Assembly: GCF_014836635.1 (NCBI RefSeq)
Contig: NZ_JACSQL010000022.1
Location: 1 to 34,168 of the forward strand
DNA: 34,168 nt
Direction of reading: 5' to 3'
From: Paenibacillus gallinarum
GTDB taxonomy: Bacteria > Bacillota > Bacilli > Paenibacillales > Paenibacillaceae
Positions 16,382-23,251 of this stretch are shown here, one piece after another (the first letter of the stretch is position 1; each line of letters begins with the position of its first letter). The translations under genes were made by a program, and so were the position numbers. The notes beneath the pieces are model-generated. The model was not told the DNA's origin, ran no database searches, and worked only from the letters and a program-made list of their open reading frames with translations.

Positions 16382-16608
16382 GTGCATTTAAAGGTACAAA
16401 CGTTTAGTACAATATTTAGAAGTGAAACGGAATTCATACTGGTGCGAGCCAGGAACGTCTTTTCCATATCGCTTCGTAAACGCTGTTTACGATGGAGAAC
16501 TCCAGCTGAGCTGGCCTAAATCATAGGGAACCCTTGCTATATAGGGCCATTTTACGGCGATCATATGACGGCTGAACACTTATTCTATTCGAGAGAAGGT
16601 AGTTAACG
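16382..16608 (+). other. structured, unexplained leader of speE
   Basis: This stretch has no credible gene. It holds a series of clean hairpins: CTGG/CCAG around TGCGAG (16439-16452), TCGTAAAC/GTTTACGA with a three-base loop (16474-16492), and CCAGC/GCTGG (16502-16514). A TTCCA/TGGA pair can enclose the second one. The first resembles the distal part of a T-box stem I, but the T-box acceptor-pairing motif is missing. No terminator is seen. It may be a regulatory leader for polyamine genes, of no class I can name. Confidence 0.4.
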
Positions 16609-17436
16609 ATGGAATTGTGGTTTACGGAGAAACAAACTGAAAATTTTGGTATTACAATGAAGGTTAAAGAGACTTATGTAAGTGAGAAAACAGATTTTCA
16701 GGATTTGGCTATGGTAAAAACCGAAGAGTTCGGCAACATGCTCTTACTTGATGGTATGGTAATGACAACAGAAAAAGACGAATTCGTATATCATGAAATG
16801 GTTGCGCATCCGGTTCTATATACACATCCAAACCCAGAACAAGTTCTTGTTGTTGGCGGCGGAGACGGTGGAGTTATTCGTGAAGTGCTGAAACACCCTC
16901 AGGTGAAAAAGGCAGTTCTGGTTGATATCGATGGAAAAGTTATTGAGTATTCTAAAAAATATTTGCCAAGCATTGCGGGTGGGCTAGAAGATCCACGTGT
17001 TGAAGTGCTTGTAAACGACGGTTTCATGCACATTCATGATCATAAGAATACTTATGATGTTATTATGGTAGATTCCACTGAACCAGTAGGTCCTGCAGCG
17101 AATCTCTTTACACGTGGCTTCTATCAAGGAATTTATGAAGCGCTGAAAGAAGATGGAATTTTTGTTGCTCAAACTGACAATCCTTGGTTTAAGGCAGATC
17201 TAATTCAAAGTGTGAACAAAGACGTGAAGGAAGTATTCCCGATTGTTCGTGTGTACGCTGCGAATATCCCAACCTATCCAAGTGGACTGTGGACATTTAC
17301 TTTGGGAAGCAAAAAATATGATCCGCTTGAAGTCGATGAGAGTTCAATTCCTGAAATTGATACAAAATACTATACACCGCGTCTTCACAAAGCAGCATTC
17401 GTGCTGCCTAAATTTGTAGAAGATTTGATTAAATAG
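16609..17436 (+). CDS. speE: spermidine synthase (polyamine aminopropyltransferase)
   Basis: Transfers the aminopropyl group from decarboxylated S-adenosylmethionine to putrescine, making spermidine. The 275-residue cytosolic product has the N-terminal beta domain, the nucleotide-binding VLVVGGGDGGVIREVL, the HP-VKKAVLVDIDGKVIEYSKKYLPS region, and the catalytic VIMVDSTEPVGPA with the key Asp. Length is normal. ATG 16609 follows GAGAAGG. It is followed by speB at a 16-base interval. speD (SAM decarboxylase) is not in the window. Confidence 0.97.
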   Translation: MELWFTEKQTENFGITMKVKETYVSEKTDFQDLAMVKTEEFGNMLLLDGMVMTTEKDEFVYHEMVAHPVLYTHPNPEQVLVVGGGDGGVIREVLKHPQVKKAVLVDIDGKVIEYSKKYLPSIAGGLEDPRVEVLVNDGFMHIHDHKNTYDVIMVDSTEPVGPAANLFTRGFYQGIYEALKEDGIFVAQTDNPWFKADLIQSVNKDVKEVFPIVRVYAANIPTYPSGLWTFTLGSKKYDPLEVDESSIPEIDTKYYTPRLHKAAFVLPKFVEDLIK

Positions 17437-17452
17437 AGGAGGTCTTTTACAA

Positions 17453-18322
17453 ATGAAGCTTGATCAAGCCTATTCAGGTAACGTATTTATCTGCAGTTCG
17501 GAAGATTATGCGGGTGCCAAAGCTGTTATTTATGGTATGCCTATGGATTACACTGTAAGCTTCCGCCCAGGTTCCCGTTTTGGCCCGGCTCATATTCGTC
17601 AGGCTTCGGTTGGACTTGAGGAGTATAGCCCTTACCTTGATAAAAGTATTGTAGATATGAATTATTATGATGCGGGAGATTTGCTGCTTCCTTTCGGGAA
17701 TGCAAGCCGCAGTCTTGATGTCATTCGTGAATATGTAGAAGGTCTGCTTGCGGATGATAAAATTCCAGTGGGTCTTGGCGGAGAGCATCTCGTGACTTGG
17801 CCGGTAATTGAAGCGACTTATAAAAAATATCCTGATCTTGCGATCATTCATATTGATGCTCATGCTGATCTTCGTGATCAGTATGAAGGAGAGCCGCTCT
17901 CTCACTCTACTCCAATTCGTAAAGCTGCTGAGCTTATGGGTGGAAAGAATATCTATCAGTTTGGTATCCGTTCCGGTTCAAGAGAAGAGTTCCAGTATGC
18001 ACGTGAGCATATTAACTTCCATCCGTTCGATGTGGCCGAGCCGTTGAAGAAAGAACTTCCTTCTATGGGTAATCGACCTGTCTACGTTACCATTGATATT
18101 GATGTGCTTGATCCTTCTGCAGCACCGGGAACGGGTACAGCTGAGGCTGGCGGAATTACTTCTAAAGAACTTTTGGAAGCAATCCATGCGATTGCGGGAT
18201 CAGATGTAAATGTGGTAGGTTTCGACGTGGTAGAAGTGGCTCCAATCTATGATCCTACACAGCAGACTCCGATTGTAGCAGCGAAGCTCCTTCGTGAAAT
18301 GTTGCTTGGATTTGTAAAGTAA
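17453..18322 (+). CDS. speB: agmatinase (ureohydrolase)
   Basis: Hydrolyses agmatine to putrescine and urea, supplying the substrate of the upstream spermidine synthase. The 289-residue product has the ureohydrolase manganese-binding motifs: GGEHLVTWP, IIHIDAHADLRD and VTIDIDVLDPSAAPGTGTAEAGG. ATG 17453 has a perfect AGAGGAGGT ribosome site. speE-speB is a conserved pair; a strong terminator follows about 50 bases after the stop. Formimidoylglutamase or guanidine-type ureohydrolase activity is possible from sequence alone, but the polyamine context argues for agmatine. Confidence 0.96.
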   Translation: MKLDQAYSGNVFICSSEDYAGAKAVIYGMPMDYTVSFRPGSRFGPAHIRQASVGLEEYSPYLDKSIVDMNYYDAGDLLLPFGNASRSLDVIREYVEGLLADDKIPVGLGGEHLVTWPVIEATYKKYPDLAIIHIDAHADLRDQYEGEPLSHSTPIRKAAELMGGKNIYQFGIRSGSREEFQYAREHINFHPFDVAEPLKKELPSMGNRPVYVTIDIDVLDPSAAPGTGTAEAGGITSKELLEAIHAIAGSDVNVVGFDVVEVAPIYDPTQQTPIVAAKLLREMLLGFVK

Positions 18323-18372
18323 ACTTCTTACTTTCAAAATTTATTTGTTACACAAATAATATCGTAAAGAAT

Positions 18373-18425
18373 ACACCCTTTAAACTTCCTGATTTTTAGT
18401 AGTCAGGGATTTAAGGGGTGTTTTT
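18373..18425 (+). terminator. intrinsic terminator after speB
   Basis: Outer arms ACACCC/GGGTGT and inner CCTGA/TCAGG form a long imperfect stem, ending in TTTTT at 18421-18425. Confidence 0.85.
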
Positions 18426-18499
18426 ATGCGTGCAGGGCACAAATTCCTTGTTTCCACTAAAAAACAGGTTCTTTTTGTAGCTATAGGCAGGATTTAAAT

Positions 18500-18528
18500 T
18501 TGAACAATATCGGTAAACTATATAGAAT
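18500..18528 (+). promoter_or_regulatory. promoter of ywiB-argS
   Basis: TTGAAC (18500-18505) and TAGAAT (18523-18528) are 17 bases apart. The predicted transcript would start near 18535, which rules against the ATG at 18538 as the ywiB start. Confidence 0.6.
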
Positions 18529-18579
18529 ATATAGAAGATGAATGAAGAAAGTACGCCTATGAATAGATGGGAGAAGAAA

Positions 18580-19002
18580 ATGATGTCAGTATGGAGTCCT
18601 GTCAAACTCCAAATTCACAGTGTCGCTGATGGTGAGAAAGTAAATCAGCAGGTTGTGGGTGAAGCTTTACGGAAAGGCAATGCCTTATATATACGATATG
18701 TGGAAGAAGAACAGCTGCCTGGAAGTGAACCTATTCGTAATACGGTGAAGATAACAGATAACAGTGTAAAGCTGATTCGGCACGGTGGTGTAGAATCAGA
18801 GCAAACATTTGAACAGGGAAAAAGGCTGCCAGGTTTTTATCGTTCACCTTTTAGTTCCTTTGCTTTATCTACCGATACGAAAGAGCTGTCTCTATCCTTG
18901 TCGAATTTATCGGGGAAGATTTCGTTCAGCTATGATTTATATGTATTTGAGGAACAATCAGGACAATTGTCTATTAGTATAGAAATTCAGGAGGATCAAT
19001 AA
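18580..19002 (+). CDS. ywiB: YwiB/DUF1934 family beta-barrel protein
   Basis: Small conserved protein of unknown function found next to argS in Bacillus as well. From ATG 18580 the product is about 140 residues, almost all beta strands in a lipocalin-like pattern: PVKLQIHSVADGEK, LYIRYVEEEQLPG, NTVKITDNSVKLIRHGG, LSLSLSNLSGKISFSYDLYV. The start is chosen because GGGAG lies six to nine bases before the ATG-ATG pair at 18580/18583. An in-frame ATG at 18538 would leave only about three leader bases after the predicted transcription start. It ends four bases before argS, with the argS ribosome site (AGGAGG) in its last codons, so the two are co-transcribed. Confidence 0.88.
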   Translation: MMSVWSPVKLQIHSVADGEKVNQQVVGEALRKGNALYIRYVEEEQLPGSEPIRNTVKITDNSVKLIRHGGVESEQTFEQGKRLPGFYRSPFSSFALSTDTKELSLSLSNLSGKISFSYDLYVFEEQSGQLSISIEIQEDQ

Positions 19003-19006
19003 AATC

Positions 19007-20686
19007 ATGACACGCAATCCACTCGATCTAATTAACGAGCAGGTAACTAAAGGAATTCAAGAAGCCATACTATCTGCAGGGCTGGTTACATTGGAAGAAA
19101 TGCCGAACATTGTACTCGAAGTACCAAAAGATAAGAATCATGGAGACCTTGCAACAAATGCGGCGATGCAGCTTACTCGTATTGCCAAGAAAAATCCTCG
19201 CATGATCGCTGAACAAATCATTGAACATCTGAATCTTTCAGAAGCAGGGATTGAATCAGCTGAAATCGCTGGACCAGGATTCATTAATTTTCGTTCAACG
19301 AAAAGTTACTTGTATCCTATCGTTGAACTTGTTCAAGAACAAGGCGACGACTATGGTCGGGTTAATCTGGGAGAGGGACGTAAAGTTCAGGTTGAATTTG
19401 TTAGTGCGAATCCAACAGGAAGTCTTCACTTAGGTCATGCTCGCGGAGCAGCAGTAGGCGATGCTCTTTGTAATGTGCTTGATTTTGCAGGTTATGAAGT
19501 TACTCGTGAATACTATATTAATGACGCCGGTAACCAGGTATTTAACCTGAGCAAGTCTATTGAAGCCCGGTATCTTCAAGAGCTAGGTCAAGAAGTTGAG
19601 ATGCCAGAAGACGGATACCATGGAGCTGATATTCGCGGTTTTGCTAAAGAATTAATTGCGGAGAAAGGTTCTTCTCTCCTTGAAATGAGTCCAAGCGATC
19701 GTGCAGCATTTTTCAGAGACTATGGTTTAGAGAAAGAACTCGATAAAATCAAACGTGATCTAGGCCGATTCCGGGTGTCCTTCGATAATTGGTTCAGTGA
19801 GACTTCACTTTATGATAATGGTGCAGTACTTAACGCGCTGGATGAACTTCGCGAACGGAATGAGATTTTTGAAGAAGAAGGAGCAACTTGGCTCGAAACT
19901 ACGAAATATGGCGATGATAAGAACCGGGTGCTTATTAAGAATGATGGTACCTATACTTATCTGACTCCAGACATTGCTTATCACCGTGATAAATATGCTC
20001 GCGGATATGACACCATGATTAATATTTGGGGCGCCGATCACCATGGATATATTCCAAGAATGAAAGCAGCCATGGAGGCACTTGGTAATGATCCAGATAA
20101 ATTGATCGTTTTGATTGCTCAAATGGTCAGCTTGTTCCAAGACGGTGAGAAAGTGAAAATGTCCAAGCGTACAGGTAAAGCTGTAACGATGGAAGATTTA
20201 ATGGATGAAGTGGGAGTAGACGCAATTCGCTACTTCTTTACGATGCGCAGTATGGATTCTCATCTTGATTTTGACATGGATTTGGCGATTTCCACTTCGA
20301 ATGAGAACCCAGTATTCTATGTTCAATATGCGCATGCTCGTGTATGCAGCGTGTATCGTCAGGCTGAAGAGCAAGGAATAACGATTTATCCAGTGCGTGA
20401 TGTTGATATGTCCAAGCTGACTTCAGAACATGAATACAACTTGCTTCGCAAGCTTGGTGAGTTCCCTGAAGAAATTGCAACCGCAGCAAAAGGACATGCA
20501 CCACACCGTATCGTTCGTTATGTATATGAACTGGCTTCTATGTTCCACAGTTATTACAAAGCTGAACGAGTAATTACGGATGATGCAGAACAAACCCAAG
20601 CTCGTCTTGCTCTGCTCGGTGCAGTGCGTACCGTAATCAAGAATGCCCTGAAGCTTGTAGGCGTAAGCGCTCCGGAAAAAATGTAA
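19007..20686 (+). CDS. argS: arginyl-tRNA synthetase
   Basis: Charges tRNA-Arg with arginine. The 559-residue class I synthetase has an N-terminal additional domain that recognises the tRNA D-loop, the HIGH-type signature ANPTGSLHLGHARGAAVGD (HLGH), the GADHHGYIPRMKAAMEALG block, the KMSK motif in VKMSKRTGKAVTMEDLM, and an all-helical anticodon-binding domain ending LKLVGVSAPEKM. Start ATG 19007 with AGGAGG in the ywiB end. No T-box leader precedes it. Followed by a strong terminator shared with the convergent protease gene. Confidence 0.97.
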   Translation: MTRNPLDLINEQVTKGIQEAILSAGLVTLEEMPNIVLEVPKDKNHGDLATNAAMQLTRIAKKNPRMIAEQIIEHLNLSEAGIESAEIAGPGFINFRSTKSYLYPIVELVQEQGDDYGRVNLGEGRKVQVEFVSANPTGSLHLGHARGAAVGDALCNVLDFAGYEVTREYYINDAGNQVFNLSKSIEARYLQELGQEVEMPEDGYHGADIRGFAKELIAEKGSSLLEMSPSDRAAFFRDYGLEKELDKIKRDLGRFRVSFDNWFSETSLYDNGAVLNALDELRERNEIFEEEGATWLETTKYGDDKNRVLIKNDGTYTYLTPDIAYHRDKYARGYDTMINIWGADHHGYIPRMKAAMEALGNDPDKLIVLIAQMVSLFQDGEKVKMSKRTGKAVTMEDLMDEVGVDAIRYFFTMRSMDSHLDFDMDLAISTSNENPVFYVQYAHARVCSVYRQAEEQGITIYPVRDVDMSKLTSEHEYNLLRKLGEFPEEIATAAKGHAPHRIVRYVYELASMFHSYYKAERVITDDAEQTQARLALLGAVRTVIKNALKLVGVSAPEKM

Positions 20687-20716
20687 GAACTTTTAATTAT
20701 CTCTAATGAAATATGT

Positions 20717-20745
20717 AAAACCCTCCCTTCAACGGGAGGGTTTTT
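20717..20745. terminator. bidirectional terminator after argS
   Basis: AAAACCCTCCC, a short loop, then GGGAGGGTTTTT: a nine-base or longer GC-rich stem with T tracts on both strands. It serves argS and possibly the convergent subtilase. Confidence 0.92.
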
Positions 20746-20804
20746 GTGATTTTAAGTTCCTATAAAACTACCATAGTCAGATACTATTAAGCCGTTTATG
20801 AGAT

Positions 20805-21959
20805 TCATAGTTTCATCCCTTCCCGAAGAAGGCGCAGCGCATGCAGTTCTCCGCCTTGTTCAGCCCCTCTCGTGGCTTTACGGGAACGCAAAGGGGTTGC
20901 CGTTTTCCTGATTAGATTCTTGATCTCATCAGGAGATAAACCGGGTCTCTCCGCCATAAGTAAGGCGATTGCCCCGCTTACATGCGAAGTTGCCATCGAT
21001 GTTCCGCTCATTTCATGATATTTTCCCTGTACCCAGCAGGAATTTATATTTTTCCCAGGTGCATAGATATCTACATGTGGACCTCGATTGCTGAAATCGG
21101 CTATATGTCGATTCTCATCTGATGCCCCTACCGAAATTGTTTGAGTGTATCTTGCTGGATAATCTATGCTTCTTCGTTTGCCATCATTTCCTGAAGATGC
21201 GACGATAACAATACCTTGTTTGGTGGCTCTGTTAACGACATCCAGGAGTGCCTTGCTCTTGGTTCTCATACCAAAGCTCATGTTAATGATATCTACTCGA
21301 TTACGGACGCACCAGTCGATCCCTAGAATGATATCCGATACATAAGCAGAGCCTTGATTGTCAAAAGCCTTAACCGGATAAATAACGGATCTTGGTGCCA
21401 CACCTATAATTCCTTCCATACTGTTGGCTGCTGCAATCGTTCCTGCAATATGAGTGCCATGTCCGTTATCATCAAGCGGGAGCATGTTCCTATTCAGCAA
21501 GTTGATTCCTCTGGCTAATGAATGTCTAAGATCAGGATGTTGGTAATCAGCTCCAGTATCAATAACGGCAATTTTAATTTTATGTCCCGTTGAAGTAGAC
21601 CATGCTTTAGGCGCTCGGATTTGTTTTACTCCCCAAGGAACACCCAGACTGTTTTCTGGTTTTGGGATTCGAGCGGCTGCGGAGTGGATTTTGATTCGGG
21701 TGTCCTGTTCAATAGTAACTTCGCTGTGAGAGTGAATTAGCCTTGAGGAGGAGGGGAGAGGGACAATGAGCGCTCTTATTAAATGCGAGGCACGTATATA
21801 CTGGAGCTTGCTGAGGGAAGGTTTCATTTTGCGTAACTGATCTAGGCAGTCCCAGTATTGGTGTGGTTTCATAAAACGAATAATTTGATGTCTTCCGGCT
21901 GGGCGGGAGGTGTGTCCAATTTCATTATGGATCATTTTTAAAAATGTGGAATAGTCCAT
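20805..21959 (-). CDS. S8 family subtilisin-like serine protease without signal peptide
   Basis: A subtilase with the full catalytic set: Asp134 (AVIDTGADYQHPDL), His167 (NGHGTHIAGTIAA), oxyanion Asn in VASSGNDG, and Ser321 (SGTSMATSHVSGA). From ATG 21959 it is 384 residues. The first 100 or so are basic with no hydrophobic signal segment, and could be a propeptide; the catalytic domain starts near LGVPWGVKQIRAPKAW. The start is placed by AGAGGGGG ten bases upstream; the in-frame ATG at 21986 lacks a ribosome site. Lack of a signal peptide suggests an intracellular or forespore/mother-cell protease, but non-classical release is possible. Only minus-strand gene between the Mrp operon and the right edge; conserved neighbours on each side close up around it, suggesting insertion. 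Confidence 0.93.
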   Translation of the reverse strand: MDYSTFLKMIHNEIGHTSRPAGRHQIIRFMKPHQYWDCLDQLRKMKPSLSKLQYIRASHLIRALIVPLPSSSRLIHSHSEVTIEQDTRIKIHSAAARIPKPENSLGVPWGVKQIRAPKAWSTSTGHKIKIAVIDTGADYQHPDLRHSLARGINLLNRNMLPLDDNGHGTHIAGTIAAANSMEGIIGVAPRSVIYPVKAFDNQGSAYVSDIILGIDWCVRNRVDIINMSFGMRTKSKALLDVVNRATKQGIVIVASSGNDGKRRSIDYPARYTQTISVGASDENRHIADFSNRGPHVDIYAPGKNINSCWVQGKYHEMSGTSMATSHVSGAIALLMAERPGLSPDEIKNLIRKTATPLRSRKATRGAEQGGELHALRLLREGMKL

Positions 21960-22060
21960 TTTGGGAAGTCCCCCTCTGGATGCCATGCTTGAGGTATACT
22001 ATGAGGAAGACATCCAAGCCGCATGGGAAAATTGCCTGTTTTTTCTGATAAATAGGCCCT

Positions 22061-22195
22061 TTGGTTCGTGTCAAAATGGAAATATACTCATACTATACAT
22101 GGAGAGCTTCACAGCTCTTGCGGGGACCCGTAGAAGAGTATTTCTTCAGGGCGGATACAGTCAGAAGGCGGGGGAGGGACCTCCGTCTTTTTTAT
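22061..22195 (+). ncRNA. candidate small RNA with its own promoter and terminator
   Basis: This lies in a 390-base interval with no convincing gene. TTGGTT (22061-22066) and TATACT (22083-22088) are 16 bases apart, predicting a transcript of about 100 bases from near 22095. It contains hairpins AGAGCT/AGCTCT (22103-22118), CGG/CCG around GGAC (22121-22130) and GGAG/CTCC around GGAC (22173-22184). An AGGGCGGA/TCCGTCTT pairing ends in TTTTTT (22188-22193). Several GGA triplets sit in or near loops. It may instead be an upstream leader of rpoE. Confidence 0.35.
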
Positions 22196-22373
22196 CTTCG
22201 GATTCGCTTTCAAAGAAGCGGAGTTGTTTTTGAAGATTATCTCCTTACATAAAACTTGCATTTTAGTGCTAAATAGGTTTTACTTATGTTTGTTAATGGA
22301 TATGTTAGATATAGATCCAAGTTATTGAAACGAAAAAAGTCAGTGAATTATGTGTGAGAGGAAGTGTCCGCAA

Positions 22374-22919
22374 GTGAGTACCTCACTCAAATTAAAATTA
22401 GATCCAGAGCAAATTCGTGAGATGCCGTTAGTTGACTTGGCATTTATGGTACTGAAAGCAGTCAATACACCGATGTACTACCGTGATCTTATGCAAGAGG
22501 TAGCTAAACAGCGTGGTTTGAATGCTACAGAAGCAAATGATGTCATCGCTCAGCTATATACCGAAATCAATATTGATGGTCGTTTTGCCTATGTAGGAAC
22601 CAATCTTTGGGGTCTGAAACGTTGGTACCCAATTGATAAGTCTGAAGACGGCGTAACAGGTACGAAACGTCCAAGAATCATCAATGACGACGATGATGAT
22701 GATGAGGAATATGTTGAGGAAGAAGATACACTAGACACATTTGCAAGTGAAAAAGAAGATTTCGACAGTCCAGATGAAGACGAAGACGAAGATGAAGATC
22801 TCTTTGATGACGACTCTGATGAGGAAGAAGAAATTATCGGTGATGAAGAGCTTGATGAAGAGGATGACCTGGAAGAAGACGACGATGATTCTTCAGAAGA
22901 TGAAGAAGAGTTGAAGTAG
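22374..22919 (+). CDS. rpoE: RNA polymerase delta subunit
   Basis: Gram-positive-specific RNA polymerase subunit that speeds recycling and lowers non-specific nucleic acid binding. About 181 residues: a folded N-terminal winged-helix domain (MPLVDLAFMVLKAVNTPMYYRDLMQEVAKQ through YTEINIDGRFAYVGTNLWGLKRWYP), then a long, disordered, almost wholly Asp/Glu tail of roughly 75 residues. The start is called at GTG 22374 because AGAGGAAG ends nine bases before it; an in-frame ATG at 22350 has no ribosome site. It lies upstream of pyrG as in Bacillus. No separate terminator is seen before the pyrG promoter. Confidence 0.94.
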   Translation: MSTSLKLKLDPEQIREMPLVDLAFMVLKAVNTPMYYRDLMQEVAKQRGLNATEANDVIAQLYTEINIDGRFAYVGTNLWGLKRWYPIDKSEDGVTGTKRPRIINDDDDDDEEYVEEEDTLDTFASEKEDFDSPDEDEDEDEDLFDDDSDEEEEIIGDEELDEEDDLEEDDDDSSEDEEELK

Positions 22920-22954
22920 TCTAAAATCTGGTCTTATAAAGTCTGTGAACATCC

Positions 22955-22995
22955 TTGACAAAAGATCATGCAAACGAGTAAACTATTGCATGGGC
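22955..22995 (+). promoter_or_regulatory. pyrG promoter with GGGC transcription start (CTP sensing)
   Basis: TTGACA (22955-22960), 18 bases, TAAACT (22979-22984), then seven bases to GGGC at 22992. In B. subtilis pyrG, transcripts start GGGC; when CTP is scarce the polymerase stutters and adds extra G residues, and the G tail blocks a downstream attenuator. The same initiation sequence at the right distance is seen here. Confidence 0.7.
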
Positions 22996-23033
22996 TTATG
23001 ATTGAACGACAATAATTACACTTGTTTTTATAT

Positions 23034-23075
23034 AAAAAAGTGCCCCGTTTTTTCGGGTGTGCTTTTTTGTTTTTT
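23034..23075 (+). terminator. pyrG leader attenuator (also possible rpoE terminator)
   Basis: Stem built from AAAAAAGTGCCCCG and CGGGTGTGCTTTTTT (one bulged T, two G-T pairs) with a TTTTTT loop and long T tail. It lies about 42 bases after the predicted GGGC start. Its 5' arm and loop (GCCCCGTTTTTTC) are C/U-rich, so a poly-G extension could pair with them and stop the hairpin forming. Confidence 0.75.
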
Positions 23076-23107
23076 ATAGGGGAAGTTTGATAGATAAGAA
23101 AAATGGA

Positions 23108-23139
23108 CCGCCTTGAACGTGGAGGCGGGATGTTTTTTT
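23108..23139 (+). terminator. second terminator-like hairpin in the pyrG leader
   Basis: CCGCCT (23108-23113) pairs with AGGCGG (23123-23128), then GATG and seven T. It lies inside the pyrG leader, downstream of the first hairpin, so any pyrG transcript must pass both. Confidence 0.6.
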
Positions 23140-23251
23140 GCAAGCAATTTTTGCATTTTCCCTTTTTTTACGATGATAACCTGAAAAATGGGTTAGGATA
23201 ACATCATAATGTCGCCTGATTTTAACGGACTTTTATAGGAGGGTATTAGTA

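Noticed and set aside
16298..16519. 73-codon plus-strand reading frame after mrpG
   Set aside because: It overlaps the mrpG end, has no ribosome site, covers the speE promoter and leader hairpins, and its composition (basic, irregular) looks like non-coding translation.
16439..16533. T-box riboswitch before speE
   Set aside because: The apical hairpin is suggestive, but there is no TGGNACC-type acceptor-pairing sequence, no terminator and no amino acid gene.
21961..22252. Plus-strand reading frames of 90 and 63 codons upstream of rpoE
   Set aside because: No ribosome site, cysteine-rich odd composition, and they span the candidate promoter and terminator; a structured RNA explains the region better.
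22674..22919. Low-complexity repeat-like GA-rich tract in rpoE
   Set aside because: It encodes the normal Asp/Glu-rich disordered tail of the delta subunit, not a repeat element.
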